From Trabulsiella odontotermitis (lineage in GTDB: Bacteria; Pseudomonadota; Gammaproteobacteria; Enterobacterales; Enterobacteriaceae): a DNA stretch of 64,000 bases. This document shows, piece by piece, positions 45,458 through 54,708 of the stretch (the stretch's first letter is position 1; each line of letters starts with the position of its first letter). A program made the position numbers and the translations under genes. The stretch covers positions 144,652 to 208,651 of the forward strand of contig NZ_LIFX01000011.1 of the NCBI RefSeq assembly GCF_001297775.1. The letters are read 5' to 3'. A model generated the notes under the pieces. That model had not been told where the DNA came from. It saw nothing but the letters and a program-made list of their open reading frames with translations, and did no database searches.

Positions 45458-46285
45458 TTAACCAATCATCAGTGTACCGGCGGCAATCATTGTGCACGTC
45501 AGCATTTTTCTCAGCGTTAACGTTTCGCCGAGAAACATATAGCCCAGCACGGCGGCAAACAGCACGCTGGTTTCACGCAATGCAGAGACAGCACCCATCG
45601 GCGCCGCTGTCATGGCATAAATGACAATGCCGTAAGCCAGTAGCGAAACAAGCCCGCCTCCTGCCGCACGGAATAAGTCGGGTCGCCAGCAGAGCAAACT
45701 TTTATAGTCGCGCAACGTGATATAAAGCGCTGGCATCATTATCCCCCATAATGCGCTCATCCATACGGTATAGGAAAGCGCGTTACCGGATACGCGCACA
45801 CCCATCCCGTCCACTACGCTATAGGCGGCGATAAAAGCCCCCGTTGCCAGCGGATATTGCAGGCCGGACATCACCCGTTTGCCGCCTGTTGCAGCAAGCA
45901 TCAGGATGCCGACGGAAATAAGTGTGATGCCGATAAACGTACTCAGTTCAATTCGTTCCCCGGCGAAAATTGCCGCCGCACAGGTCACCATCAGCGGCGA
46001 AGAACCGCGCGCAATCGGGTAAGTCTGCCCGAAATCTCCGCTCCGATAGCTGCGTATCAGACACAGGTTATAGCCGACATGCAGCAGCGCTGAGAGCAGT
46101 GCGTATTTCCAGCTGGCGCTGTCAGGGGCTGGCAAAAACAGCGCCGTCACCGCGCAGGTAAGGGCGATCGTCAGACACATGATGGTCATCGACCACAACC
46201 GATCAGTACCGCCACGTAACAAGGCGTTCCAGCTGGCATGCAGCAGCGCAGCAAATAAGGTAAGTAAAACAATATGTATGGGCAT
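45458..46285 (-). CDS. EamA/DMT-family transporter
   Basis: A 275-residue ten-segment drug/metabolite transporter beginning MPIHIVLLTLFAALLHASWNALLRGG, with the repeat motif YPIARGSSPLMVTCAAAIFAGERI and a second half GAVSALRETSVLFAAVLGYMFLGE. It is the first gene of a two-gene operon with the PanE-like reductase. The direction and substrate are unknown; it may export a precursor of, or import, a small carboxylate. Confidence 0.87.
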   Translation of the reverse strand: MPIHIVLLTLFAALLHASWNALLRGGTDRLWSMTIMCLTIALTCAVTALFLPAPDSASWKYALLSALLHVGYNLCLIRSYRSGDFGQTYPIARGSSPLMVTCAAAIFAGERIELSTFIGITLISVGILMLAATGGKRVMSGLQYPLATGAFIAAYSVVDGMGVRVSGNALSYTVWMSALWGIMMPALYITLRDYKSLLCWRPDLFRAAGGGLVSLLAYGIVIYAMTAAPMGAVSALRETSVLFAAVLGYMFLGETLTLRKMLTCTMIAAGTLMIG

Positions 46286-46360
46286 ATCCTGATGCTAAAC
46301 GGCACATGTCCGAATGAAAAGTGAAGTGTCGTCATTGTGGTATGAGGAAATGCTCATACT

Positions 46361-47269
46361 TCAACGGTAATGGATCTGTGCCTGTTGTGATTCCGCCAGT
46401 AGCCATTTGCGGAATTTAATGATGTGCGGTTGCGTTTCGATACCTTTCGGGCAGACGAAATAATAGGCGGCCGGTGACGGGAAAGGAACGTCAAAGAGGC
46501 GCACCAGACTGCCATCACCGATCTCTTTTTCAACGTGTCCGCTGCGCGCTAAGGCAATGCCCTGACCCAGCAGCGCGGCTTCAATCGTCATGTTGGTATC
46601 CGCGAAGCGAACGCTTTCATGCAGCACATCCGTATTCAGGCCGATAAGCTTAAACCAGACATCCCATTTCGGCACCAGATCAGCGCCATCCCGCGTCAGC
46701 AGTGGATAACGTAGCAGTTCGGCAGGCTCGCCGGGAGTCCCAAAACGCTGCAAGAGTGCCGGGCTGGCAACCGGAAATAACTGCTCGCGAAACATAAACT
46801 CTGTATGCAGCGCCGGATAATTACCGTGGCCGAAACGGATCGCCACATCGGAATCGGTACTGGCGAAATTAATGGCTTTATCCGTGCTTTCCAGTGTCAC
46901 CAGAATTTCCGGATGTAAACGTGCTAAACCTGGCAGACGTGGTAGCAGCCATTTCAGAGCGAAAGAGTAGGTGGTATTAACCCGCAATCGTACCCGGCCT
47001 TTTTGCTCACGAAGATCGGCGAGCGTGGTTTCCAGCTTGCTAAAAAATTCGCGTACCAGGGGCGCGAGCGCAGCGCCTGCCGGTGTGAGTCTGAGGGTTT
47101 TACCACGTTCAAAAAGCGGCAATCCCCAGATTTCCTCCAGATTTTTCAGCTGATGACTGACCGCGCTTTGCGTAATACACAGCTCTGCCGCGGCGGAGGT
47201 AAACGTGGTATGGCGGGTGGCGACTTCAAATGTCCGCAACGTGGCGGTAGGCGGGAGGTCACGCATCAT
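46361..47269 (-). CDS. LysR-type regulator (GcvA-like)
   Basis: A 302-residue LysR protein of the GcvA-like branch: LPPTATLRTFEVATRHTTFTSAAAELCITQSAVSHQLKNLEE in the DNA-binding half and RVNTTYSFALKWLLPRL at the start of the effector domain. It lies upstream of the EamA-PanE-like pair on the same strand, which it may regulate. An ATGAG-N6-CTCAT dyad at 47283-47298 sits 14 bp before the start and may be an autoregulatory site. Confidence 0.9.
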   Translation of the reverse strand: MMRDLPPTATLRTFEVATRHTTFTSAAAELCITQSAVSHQLKNLEEIWGLPLFERGKTLRLTPAGAALAPLVREFFSKLETTLADLREQKGRVRLRVNTTYSFALKWLLPRLPGLARLHPEILVTLESTDKAINFASTDSDVAIRFGHGNYPALHTEFMFREQLFPVASPALLQRFGTPGEPAELLRYPLLTRDGADLVPKWDVWFKLIGLNTDVLHESVRFADTNMTIEAALLGQGIALARSGHVEKEIGDGSLVRLFDVPFPSPAAYYFVCPKGIETQPHIIKFRKWLLAESQQAQIHYR

Positions 47270-47282
47270 TCCGTTCCTGTTA

Positions 47283-47298
47283 ATGAGTTAATGCTCAT
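47283..47298 (-). promoter_or_regulatory. LysR-type dyad before the GcvA-like gene
   Basis: ATGAG-TTAATG-CTCAT has 5-bp arms with a T/A-rich centre, the interrupted-dyad form common for LysR proteins. The assignment is by position. Confidence 0.35.
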
Positions 47299-47415
47299 AA
47301 CACGATAGGCCGGATCCCTGGCAAAAGAAACGGCGACAGCACGATAAACAGCGTCATTACACGTATGGGCGTCAGCGGCTGGAGCAGAACGTTAAAGATT
47401 TCTTTACTGCCATTC

Positions 47416-47443
47416 ATTTTAGATTATAGTAATAATCTAAAAT
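47416..47443. promoter_or_regulatory. 28-bp perfect palindromic operator before the TetR gene
   Basis: ATTTTAGATTAT (47416-47427) and ATAATCTAAAAT (47432-47443) are perfect inverted repeats around a 4-base spacer, 16 bp before the TetR start codon. They are very likely the autoregulatory operator of that repressor. Confidence 0.75.
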
Positions 47444-47459
47444 CATATTGAGGAAGCCT

Positions 47460-48059
47460 ATGAAAGTCAGTCGAGCGAAGGCAGAGGAGAACCGTCGCGC
47501 CGTCGTTAAAGAAGCCGCAAAACTTTTCCGCGAGCACGGCATTGATGGTGTCGCTTTGAGTGGAATTATGGCTGCCGTGGGCCTGACTCAGGGCGGTTTC
47601 TACAAGCAATTCGGGTCAAAAGATGACCTCGCTGTTGAAGCCTGCGAGCAGGCGATGACAGCAAACATTGATACTCTGAATTCGCTCATTAATACCAGCA
47701 ATGGCGATGTGATGGCGGCGATCATCGACCGATATCTCTCGCCCGAACACCGGGACAATCCCGCCAGTGGCTGCGCAATTGCTGCCCTGGTGGCGGATGT
47801 CGCCCGCCGGGAGGGGCCAATCCGCCGGAGTTTTGAGGACGGTATTCGGGGCTATCTGGAAGTGATTGAAAGCGCACTTTCCGATTGTAATGAAGACGCG
47901 CAAGAAGAGGTGGATGCGGTCGCTATCCTGTCAACGATGGTTGGTGCGCTTATGTTGTCACGCGCTGTCGAAGACGAACATTTGTCACAACGAATTCTGG
48001 AAGCCGCGGCTGACGCTTTACCAGGACGCAGCAAAACGGCTGCGCTCACTGAACAGTAG
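47460..48059 (+). CDS. TetR/AcrR-family repressor
   Basis: A 199-residue TetR-family protein. The N-terminal helix-turn-helix is AAKLFREHGIDGVALSGIMAAVGLTQGGFYKQFGSKDDL (about residues 15-55), and a helical ligand domain follows. ATG with GAGGA five bases upstream; a TTG four codons earlier is not favoured. A perfect palindrome precedes it. It is followed on the same strand by an aldo/keto reductase gene, its likely target. Confidence 0.92.
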   Translation: MKVSRAKAEENRRAVVKEAAKLFREHGIDGVALSGIMAAVGLTQGGFYKQFGSKDDLAVEACEQAMTANIDTLNSLINTSNGDVMAAIIDRYLSPEHRDNPASGCAIAALVADVARREGPIRRSFEDGIRGYLEVIESALSDCNEDAQEEVDAVAILSTMVGALMLSRAVEDEHLSQRILEAAADALPGRSKTAALTEQ

Positions 48060-48137
48060 CCAGCGGTTTCCTGCTCTTACGCTCGAGTCCAGGTGGCTTG
48101 TGCAAGTTGTCAACTAACCTGATCAACGGGAGTGAAT

Positions 48138-49184
48138 ATGCGTTACAAACTGTTTGGCAAACACTCAGGCCTTCGGGTATCAGAACTCGTTCTGGGCGCG
48201 GGTACCTTTGGGACTCGCTGGGGACATGGCGCCGGGCCTGATGAAGTTCGCCGAATCGTCGACACCTACGCCGACGCGGGCGGGAATTTCATCGACACAG
48301 CCAATGGTTATCAGTTCGGTGAATCAGAAGAAATCCTCGGCGACTTACTGGTCGGGCGACGGAATCAATTTGTGCTGGCAACGAAGTACACGGCGCAGAC
48401 AGATCCTTCGGATGGCATCCTCGCCAGTGGTAACAGCCGCCTGTCGATGATCCGTTCGGTCGAAGCGAGCCTGAAACGCCTCAAGACCGATCGCATTGAT
48501 CTGCTTTGGGCGCACTTCCCGGACCAGGTGACACCGTCCGAGGAGATTGTCCGCGGGTTCGATGACCTTGCCCGCGCTGGCAAGATCCTCTACGCCGGGT
48601 TGTCCGATTTCCCCGCGTGGCGTCTGGCACGTACGGCCACCATTGCTGAGTTGCGGGGTACTGTGCCCATTGCCGCGCTGCAACTGGAATATAGTCTGGT
48701 TGAACGCGCGGTTGAACACGAGATGCTGCCCGCCGCACACGGACTCGGCCTCGGCATCGTCGCGTGGTCACCGCTTGGCGGCGGTATGCTCACCGGTAAA
48801 TATCGCAAAGGTGAAAGTGGTCGTCGGGAAGGCTTTGGTGGCCGGGTCTTCCAGCCTGAAGATTCGCCGCAGCGGACCGCAATCCTTGATGCTGTCGAAG
48901 CCATTGCCAGCGAGGCCGGAGTGACCGCAGGCGAGGTCGCCATCGCCTGGGTCGCCGCTAAGGGAGTTCTGCCGATCATCGGTCCTCGTACTCATGAGCA
49001 GCTCGAGCAAAACCTTGCCTCGGTGAAACTCACACTTAGCCCGGAGCAAATTGAAAGGCTCGACCAGGCCAGCGCGATCCCGGCTATCTTCCCGCATCGG
49101 ATGTATTCCGAACCGTCCACCGTCCAGATGTATACAGGCGGCAAAGCCGATCTGTTTGATTTGCCTGCTGACCCGGTAGCGTAA
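48138..49184 (+). CDS. Aldo/keto reductase
   Basis: A 348-residue NADPH-dependent aldo/keto reductase with the catalytic tetrad in place: Asp in FIDTANGY and Tyr in the same motif (GYQFGESEEILG), Lys in VLATKYT and His in LLWAHFPD. The C-terminal cofactor segment IIGPRTHEQLEQNL is also present. The ATG chosen follows GGGAG; a GTG two codons upstream is less likely. It is probably co-regulated with tetR, perhaps for detoxifying aldehydes or quinones. Confidence 0.92.
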   Translation: MRYKLFGKHSGLRVSELVLGAGTFGTRWGHGAGPDEVRRIVDTYADAGGNFIDTANGYQFGESEEILGDLLVGRRNQFVLATKYTAQTDPSDGILASGNSRLSMIRSVEASLKRLKTDRIDLLWAHFPDQVTPSEEIVRGFDDLARAGKILYAGLSDFPAWRLARTATIAELRGTVPIAALQLEYSLVERAVEHEMLPAAHGLGLGIVAWSPLGGGMLTGKYRKGESGRREGFGGRVFQPEDSPQRTAILDAVEAIASEAGVTAGEVAIAWVAAKGVLPIIGPRTHEQLEQNLASVKLTLSPEQIERLDQASAIPAIFPHRMYSEPSTVQMYTGGKADLFDLPADPVA

Positions 49185-49494
49185 ATCCATCCTGCTGGCG
49201 TGATGGGGAGCGCGCGCCAGCAGGAATGGGCTTGTGGAAGGTAAGTCTTGCCGGGGCTTGCAGTATATGCCCGGACCAACGAGAACCCTAATAGTGATCC
49301 TTGGGGGGATTTAGTCCGCTATGAGCGAGGAGCGGTCTTTTTACGATTAGTCATCTTGGTTCGGATTTCATAATGCTACTGAAATACAGCTGGATTAAGC
49401 ATGGTCTTCAGTAGACGCACTTCTATTCGTTCAACAAATGGTTGCAATTGTTGAAGGAAAAGACATTATATCCTTTTAAGTTAAAAGGATTTTT
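49185..49494. other. 310-bp gap with hairpin and dispersed repeat
   Basis: It contains an 11-bp stem TCCTGCTGGCG (49190-49200) / CGCCAGCAGGA (49215-49225) right after the reductase stop, probably its terminator though it lacks a T tract. A TCCGCT-type repeat follows at 49315. The remainder becomes AT-rich toward the next gene; no gene is seen. Confidence 0.55.
49315..49336. repeat. Short dispersed repeat, copy 2
   Basis: TCCGCT-ATGAGCGAGG-AGCGGT, a 6-bp stem around ten bases. Eighteen bases are identical to copy 1 at 21201, 28 kb away in the same orientation. Confidence 0.6.
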
Positions 49495-50190
49495 ATGATT
49501 GATACTACATGCACATCAATCGGGCTGATCCTGTTTCCGGCTCTTACTCAACTTGATCTTACCGGCCCTTATGAAGTCTTCGTAAGAGCTCCAAACACAA
49601 AGGTTCACCTAATCTGGAAAAACCTGGACCTCGTGGTTTCTGATCGTGGTATGGCTATACAGCCAACAACCACATTCAACGCATGTCCCGAATTGGATGT
49701 AATTTGTGTCCCTGGTGGTCCAGGGCAGATAAACCTGATGGAGGACGAAGAAGTCCTTTCGTTTATCCGGACTCAAAGTAAACAAGCAAAGCTCGTGACT
49801 TCGGTATGCACTGGGTCGCTTGTTTTGGGCGCAGCGGGGCTTCTGAAGGGATATAAAGCAACTACGCACTGGGCTTCTCTGGATCAGCTGGCTTTGTTGG
49901 GTGCAGAGCCAGTAAGTGAGCGTGTAGTTCGTGACCGCAACCGTATAACTGGCGCAGGTGTAACTTCAGGTATAGATTTTGCTCTCAACGTCGTGTCAGA
50001 AATCTACGGAAGTGATATTGCTCAGAATATTCAGCTGCATCTGGAATACGACCCCGCACCTCCCTTTACCTGTGGCTCACCCCGCACAGCATCAGAAGAA
50101 CAGCTAAAAAAAGCACAGAAACAGGTTGCGCCATTTATTGAAAAGAGGCGGCAGGCTACTTTAAAAGCAGCAGCCAGACTTCAGAAATAA
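49495..50190 (+). CDS. DJ-1/PfpI family protein, isonitrile hydratase-like
   Basis: A 231-residue DJ-1/PfpI-fold protein: GLILFPALTQLDLTGPYEVF, VPGGPGQ with the nucleophile-region Glu (MEDEEV), the nucleophilic Cys in TSVCTGSLVLGAAGLLKGYKATTHW, and GAGVTSGIDFAL. This is the pattern of Pseudomonas isonitrile hydratase InhA and of GlxA N-domains. The codon usage and AT content differ from the flanking genes, suggesting separate acquisition. It stands alone between two short repeats; the substrate is unproven. Confidence 0.85.
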   Translation: MIDTTCTSIGLILFPALTQLDLTGPYEVFVRAPNTKVHLIWKNLDLVVSDRGMAIQPTTTFNACPELDVICVPGGPGQINLMEDEEVLSFIRTQSKQAKLVTSVCTGSLVLGAAGLLKGYKATTHWASLDQLALLGAEPVSERVVRDRNRITGAGVTSGIDFALNVVSEIYGSDIAQNIQLHLEYDPAPPFTCGSPRTASEEQLKKAQKQVAPFIEKRRQATLKAAARLQK

Positions 50191-50225
50191 GTACATTGCT
50201 GAACTTCTCTGTTCAATTATCAATG

Positions 50226-50247
50226 TCCGCTTTTGGCACGAAGCGGC
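50226..50247. repeat. Short dispersed repeat, copy 3
   Basis: TCCGCT-TTTGGCACGA-AGCGG shares the arms of copy 2 with a different 10-base centre. It follows the DJ-1-family gene by 35 bp. Confidence 0.5.
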
Positions 50248-50324
50248 CAGTCAAATCAATTAGCCTCTAATCCCTTAACCATATCAACTCTCCCTCCAGC
50301 ACACCCATTGACACCCATTTTAAA

Positions 50325-50351
50325 AATATGGTTGTATAATACAACCATATT
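50325..50351. promoter_or_regulatory. 27-bp perfect palindrome, MarR operator
   Basis: AATATGGTTGTAT-A-ATACAACCATATT: perfect 13-bp arms around a single base, 17 bp before the MarR-GNAT start. The TATAAT-like centre suggests it overlaps the -10 element, so binding would shut off the gene. Confidence 0.8.
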
Positions 50352-50368
50352 CCACAAGGTAAAAGTCA

Positions 50369-51328
50369 ATGACAGCCGAATCGCCACTGGTTGAAGAAAT
50401 ACGCATATCATCGCGCCTGATGGTTCGGGAACTCGGCTTTATGCGCCACACGCTGGCGGCAACGGCGTATTCTCCTTCTGTCGTACATACATTGCTTGAA
50501 GTGGAAGCCCGTGGCGCAATGACCGCGGCTCAGCTGGTACAGCTTCTGGGGCTTGAGAAGTCCAGTGTCAGCCGCATGCTGGCAAAACTGGTTAAAGATG
50601 GTGAACTGCAGGTCACCCCGTCTGCAGAAGATGCAAGGATTAAGCAGCTCAGCCTGACGGCGCAGGGCCGGGAAACGGTGTGGAAAATTAACCAGTACGG
50701 TAATGAACGCGTCATTGCCGCACTGGAAAAAATGGACTCCTGTCAGCAGCACGTCGTCTCACAAGGTCTTCGTTGCTATGCCAGCGCCCTGAAAGCCTGC
50801 CGTGATAACGCCTCCCTGAATGCGCAAAGCAGCATCAAAATTGTCACCGGATATCAGCCGGGAATGATTGGCCGCATCACGGAAATGCATGGCCGTTATT
50901 ACGCAAGAGAGCATGATTTTGGCCTTTTTTTCGAAAGCAAGGTCGCGGCGGGTCTGGCTGATTTTTCCGGCCGTCTGGATAAGGCGTGCAATCACATCTG
51001 GTTAGCGGTACAGGGTGGTCGCATCGTGGGTTCTGTCGCCATTGATGGTGAGGATCTGGGAAACAATGAGGCGCACTTGCGCTGGTTCATCCTTGACGAC
51101 GGTTGCCGTGGTAGCGGAGTGGGCAGAAAGCTGATGGCTGAAGCGATGAATTTTTGCGATGAAAGGCAATTCTCTGCGGTTCAGCTCTGGACGTTCAATA
51201 AACTGACGGCAGCGAGGCGCCTGTACGAATCATTCGGTTTCACACTGACGAAAGAATGGCAGGGCGACCAGTGGGGAAACACCATGACGGAACAACAATT
51301 CACCCGTAGCGTTCGGTGGGTTAGCTGA
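50369..51328 (+). CDS. MarR-GNAT fusion regulator/acetyltransferase
   Basis: A 319-residue two-domain protein. Residues 1-150 form a MarR winged helix (LVEEIRISSRLMVRELGF, LVQLLGLEKSSVSRMLAKLVKDGEL, DARIKQLSLTAQG). Residues 160-319 form a GNAT acetyltransferase with the acetyl-CoA loop DGCRGSGVGRKLM and the C-terminal TAARRLYESFGF. Fusions of this type are known in many bacteria. A perfect palindrome directly upstream indicates autorepression. No partner gene is obvious; the aminopeptidase gene is convergent. Confidence 0.92.
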   Translation: MTAESPLVEEIRISSRLMVRELGFMRHTLAATAYSPSVVHTLLEVEARGAMTAAQLVQLLGLEKSSVSRMLAKLVKDGELQVTPSAEDARIKQLSLTAQGRETVWKINQYGNERVIAALEKMDSCQQHVVSQGLRCYASALKACRDNASLNAQSSIKIVTGYQPGMIGRITEMHGRYYAREHDFGLFFESKVAAGLADFSGRLDKACNHIWLAVQGGRIVGSVAIDGEDLGNNEAHLRWFILDDGCRGSGVGRKLMAEAMNFCDERQFSAVQLWTFNKLTAARRLYESFGFTLTKEWQGDQWGNTMTEQQFTRSVRWVS

Positions 51329-51348
51329 GCGCTAACCCGCTTTTACGT

Positions 51349-53127
51349 TTAGTTCACCTGCACCCGCACCGGTGCCGTCACTTCAAACAGCCACGGGCGC
51401 GCATCGCTGTCCACCAGTGGCGATAGCGATTCACGGACGAGCTGGTGGTAGTTGTCGATCCACTCAACATCCTGATCATTCAGCAGATTCCAGTCCACCT
51501 GGCTTAAATCAATCGGTACCAGCGTCAGAGAGGCAAAACGGCAGAAACCGGGCTGCGCATCCACAATTTCCACCTGGTTTTCAATACGAATGCCGTACTG
51601 ATCCGCCAGATAGTAACCGGGCTCGATGGTCATGATGTTACCCGCCGTCAGCGGCCACGGGTTGACCTTTTTGGCGATGCGCTGCGGCCCTTCATGGATC
51701 ATCAGTTGATGCCCCACGCCGTGGCCGGTGCCGTGATCAAAATCGAGCCCCAGTTCCCATAGCGGGCGGCGAGCAAAGGCGTCAAGCTGGTGCCCGTGCG
51801 AGCCCTGCGGGAATTGCAGGGTGATCAGCGACAGAAACCCTTTCAGCACGGCGGTATAGTGCAGGCGCTGTTGCGGCCCCTGTTGACCAAACGCCAGCGT
51901 GCGCGTGGCATCGGTGGTGCCGTTGCTGTACTGACCGCCGGAGTCGTTGAGGTAAAAGTTTTCACTGGTGATTGCGGTATTGGTCGCTTCGCTGGAGTGG
52001 TAATGGCACATCGCCGCGTTGCTGGCCGAGGCAGAGATGGTGCCAAAACTCTGTTCGATAAAACCATCCTGTTGCTGACGAAACACCAGTTGCTGCGCCT
52101 GCGCTTCCAGTTCGGTGAGCGGGTTGCCTGCCGCTTCTCGCGCCGGAACTTCATGCGCCAGCCAGGCGAGGAAATTCACCCACGCCGCGCCATCTTTGCG
52201 GTGGCTGTCGCGGTAACCTTCCAGCTCGACGGGGTTTTTCTTCGCCTTGATAAAGGTGATGGGATCGGGCTGCCAGACCACTTCGCCGCCGTGTTTTTCT
52301 ACCGCAAAGCGCGCGGCAACGGGCGAATAATCACTGTCGAGCATCACGCGCTTGCCAATGGCCACCTGCTGACAGCGTGGAATGAACGCTTCCATCGGCG
52401 AAAGATTGACGGATTCGAGCAACGCTGAGGGCAACTGCGCGGTTTTTTCACTGTCGACAAACCACTCCAGTTCGCCGGTATGGCTCAGCAGCGCAAATGA
52501 CAGCACGACCGGGCTCATGGCGATGTCGGCACCGCGCACATTAAGCAGCCACGCAATATTATCCGGCTGGGAAATTGCCAGGTAATCAACGCCTTTTTCC
52601 GCCAGCAAGGCGGCGATGCGTTCGCGCTTGTCGGCGCTGCTTTCTCCACTCACCTCGACTGGCATTTCGCGGATCATGCCACGCGGCGCAGCAGGGCGGT
52701 CAGTCCAGATGGTGTTAAACGGATCGTCCGTCAACGCTTCCATCTTGCAATGGGTGGCCCGCAGACTCTCGTACTGACTGTTCACCATCAACAGCGGTTC
52801 GAAGGCGATGCGGCTGCCGACGGGCAGCTCGGTATCCATCACCTCCGCCAGCGGATCATCATGCAGATGGCGGATTTCCCACTCGTTTAAATCCACTTCC
52901 TGACGCACCTGCACCTGATAGCGCCCGTCGACGAAAATAATCGCCCGGTCGCGCAGTACCAGCGCATGACCCGCCGAGCCGGTAAACCCGGTCAGCCACG
53001 CCAGTTTGTTATCGTGGGGCGCGGCGTACTCGCTCTGGAACGGGTCGGCGCGGGGGACAAACATCCCGTCCAGATTCTGTGCCTGCAGCATGTTACGTAG
53101 GGCGTTGAGAGGCGATGTGGTTGTCAT
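51349..53127 (-). CDS. Xaa-Pro aminopeptidase (M24B family)
   Basis: A 592-residue creatinase-fold aminopeptidase P-like enzyme with two N-terminal creatinase domains and a C-terminal pita-bread catalytic domain. Metal ligands: the two Asp in LNDSGGQYSNGTTDATRT, His in GTGHGVGHQLMIHEGP, Glu in TIEPGYY and Glu in IRIENQVEI. It removes N-terminal residues before proline. It is longer than E. coli PepP (441 residues) and a separate family branch. It lies 15 bp downstream of amn on the same strand and may be cotranscribed. Confidence 0.93.
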   Translation of the reverse strand: MTTTSPLNALRNMLQAQNLDGMFVPRADPFQSEYAAPHDNKLAWLTGFTGSAGHALVLRDRAIIFVDGRYQVQVRQEVDLNEWEIRHLHDDPLAEVMDTELPVGSRIAFEPLLMVNSQYESLRATHCKMEALTDDPFNTIWTDRPAAPRGMIREMPVEVSGESSADKRERIAALLAEKGVDYLAISQPDNIAWLLNVRGADIAMSPVVLSFALLSHTGELEWFVDSEKTAQLPSALLESVNLSPMEAFIPRCQQVAIGKRVMLDSDYSPVAARFAVEKHGGEVVWQPDPITFIKAKKNPVELEGYRDSHRKDGAAWVNFLAWLAHEVPAREAAGNPLTELEAQAQQLVFRQQQDGFIEQSFGTISASASNAAMCHYHSSEATNTAITSENFYLNDSGGQYSNGTTDATRTLAFGQQGPQQRLHYTAVLKGFLSLITLQFPQGSHGHQLDAFARRPLWELGLDFDHGTGHGVGHQLMIHEGPQRIAKKVNPWPLTAGNIMTIEPGYYLADQYGIRIENQVEIVDAQPGFCRFASLTLVPIDLSQVDWNLLNDQDVEWIDNYHQLVRESLSPLVDSDARPWLFEVTAPVRVQVN

Positions 53128-53142
53128 GATTTCACCTGATAA

Positions 53143-54597
53143 TTAACGGAACGGAGGTTCGTTGAAGGTACGCAGCTTGCGGGAATGCAGGCGTTCGCCC
53201 TCAGCACGCAGCAGATCAATCGCGCGGATGCCAATCTGCAAATGCTCAGAAATCGCCCCTTCATAGAACCGGTTTGCCTGCCCCGGCAGTTTGATTTCGC
53301 CATGCAGCGGTTTGTCGGACACGCACAGCAGCGTGCCATACGGCACACGGAAGCGGTAACCCTGCGCGGCGATGGTGGCGCTTTCCATATCGATAGCGAT
53401 CGCCCGGCTGAGGTTAAAACGCAGCGCCGACGCGGAATAGCGCAGCTCCCAGTTGCGGTCATCGGTAGTGACGACCGTACCGGTGCGCAGGCGTTGTTTC
53501 ACCTCTTCGCCCGGCATGCCGCTGACCTGCTTGGTCGCGTCATACAGCGCGCGCTGCACTTCCGCGATGCTCGGAATCGGGATATCCGGCGGCAGCACGG
53601 CATCCAGCACATGATCGTCGCGCAGATAAGCGTGCGCAAGCACATAGTCGCCAATGTCCTGGCTTTCACGCAGGCCGCCGCAGTGACCAATCATCAGCCA
53701 GACGTCCGGGCGCAGCACCGCCAGATGGTCGCAGATATTTTTCGCGTTAGCCGGGCCGACGCCGATGTTAATCAGCGTAATCCCCTGGCCGTCTTCGGTG
53801 ATCAGGTGCCAGGCGGGCATCTGATGTTTTTTCCAGGCCAGATCAGAAACTGCCTGCTCCGGGGCGTCGGTCTCGGCGGTGATCCAGATCCCGCCAGCGC
53901 AGGAGAGGGCGATGTACGGGCTTTCCGGGTCGAGGATCTGGCTGCAACCCCAGCGGACAAACTCATCGACATAGCGTGTGTAGTTGGTAAACAACACAAA
54001 CGGCTGGAAATGTTCGACCGGCGTGCCGGTATAGTGGCGCAGACGTGCCAGCGAGAAATCGACGCGGCGGGCATCAAAATGCGACAGCGGATAAAACTCG
54101 CCAGGGTGGAACAGGCCATCTGCGGTTTCATCGCCAATCTGCGACAGCTCAGTGGTCGGGAAATGGCGGGTCAGCCCGGCGCTCATCGAGCGATCCAGCG
54201 TCAGTCTGGAGCCATCAATAACGTAAGGATAGGGGATTTCATGCTGCGAGCGGGCAACCGAAATGTGCGCGCCGTAGTTCTCATGCAGCAATGTCAGTTG
54301 TTCCAGCAGGTACTGGCGGAACAACTGAGGATGGGTGATGGTCGTGGTGTAGCAACCTGCGTGTGTAAAGCGGGCGTAGGCGCGGGTTTTCGGCGCATCT
54401 GGTGCGACCCCGTTCCATGACACGGACAGCTCGGGGTACACAAACAGCCCTCTGGCGCGGGCCTCGGTATCCGGCAGCGTGTTGTCATGAATGTAATCAC
54501 CAATCGCGCTGCGCAGTGCGCCGACTGACTCTTCATACAGTGCTTCAAGCTGCGTCAGCGCCTGCTCCGGCGTCAGCCCATTACCTGTAGTGTTCAT
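53143..54597 (-). CDS. amn: AMP nucleosidase
   Basis: Amn hydrolyses AMP to adenine and ribose 5-phosphate, adjusting adenylate pools. It is 484 residues, the same as E. coli, with an N-terminal regulatory domain (LFVYPELSVSWNG, FTHAGCYTTTITHP) and a C-terminal nucleoside-phosphorylase-fold domain (NIGVGPANAK, MIGHCGGLRESQDIGDYV, AIDMESATIAAQG). The second of two adjacent ATGs is six bases after AAGGAG and is preferred. It is followed by the M24 peptidase gene. Confidence 0.96.
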   Translation of the reverse strand: MNTTGNGLTPEQALTQLEALYEESVGALRSAIGDYIHDNTLPDTEARARGLFVYPELSVSWNGVAPDAPKTRAYARFTHAGCYTTTITHPQLFRQYLLEQLTLLHENYGAHISVARSQHEIPYPYVIDGSRLTLDRSMSAGLTRHFPTTELSQIGDETADGLFHPGEFYPLSHFDARRVDFSLARLRHYTGTPVEHFQPFVLFTNYTRYVDEFVRWGCSQILDPESPYIALSCAGGIWITAETDAPEQAVSDLAWKKHQMPAWHLITEDGQGITLINIGVGPANAKNICDHLAVLRPDVWLMIGHCGGLRESQDIGDYVLAHAYLRDDHVLDAVLPPDIPIPSIAEVQRALYDATKQVSGMPGEEVKQRLRTGTVVTTDDRNWELRYSASALRFNLSRAIAIDMESATIAAQGYRFRVPYGTLLCVSDKPLHGEIKLPGQANRFYEGAISEHLQIGIRAIDLLRAEGERLHSRKLRTFNEPPFR

Positions 54598-54708
54598 CAT
54601 TTACTCCTTGTCTCAGCGATTCTGGATTACCGGATAGTATGTCACAGGATTGTGAAACAAAAGGTGGCAAAAGGATGAATCACCAGAGTGGCGAAGAATT
54701 AAACGATG

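Noticed and set aside
53185..54420. Plus-strand frame of 411 codons over amn
   Set aside because: Amn is unmistakable on the minus strand. The opposite frame is open because of high GC codon bias.
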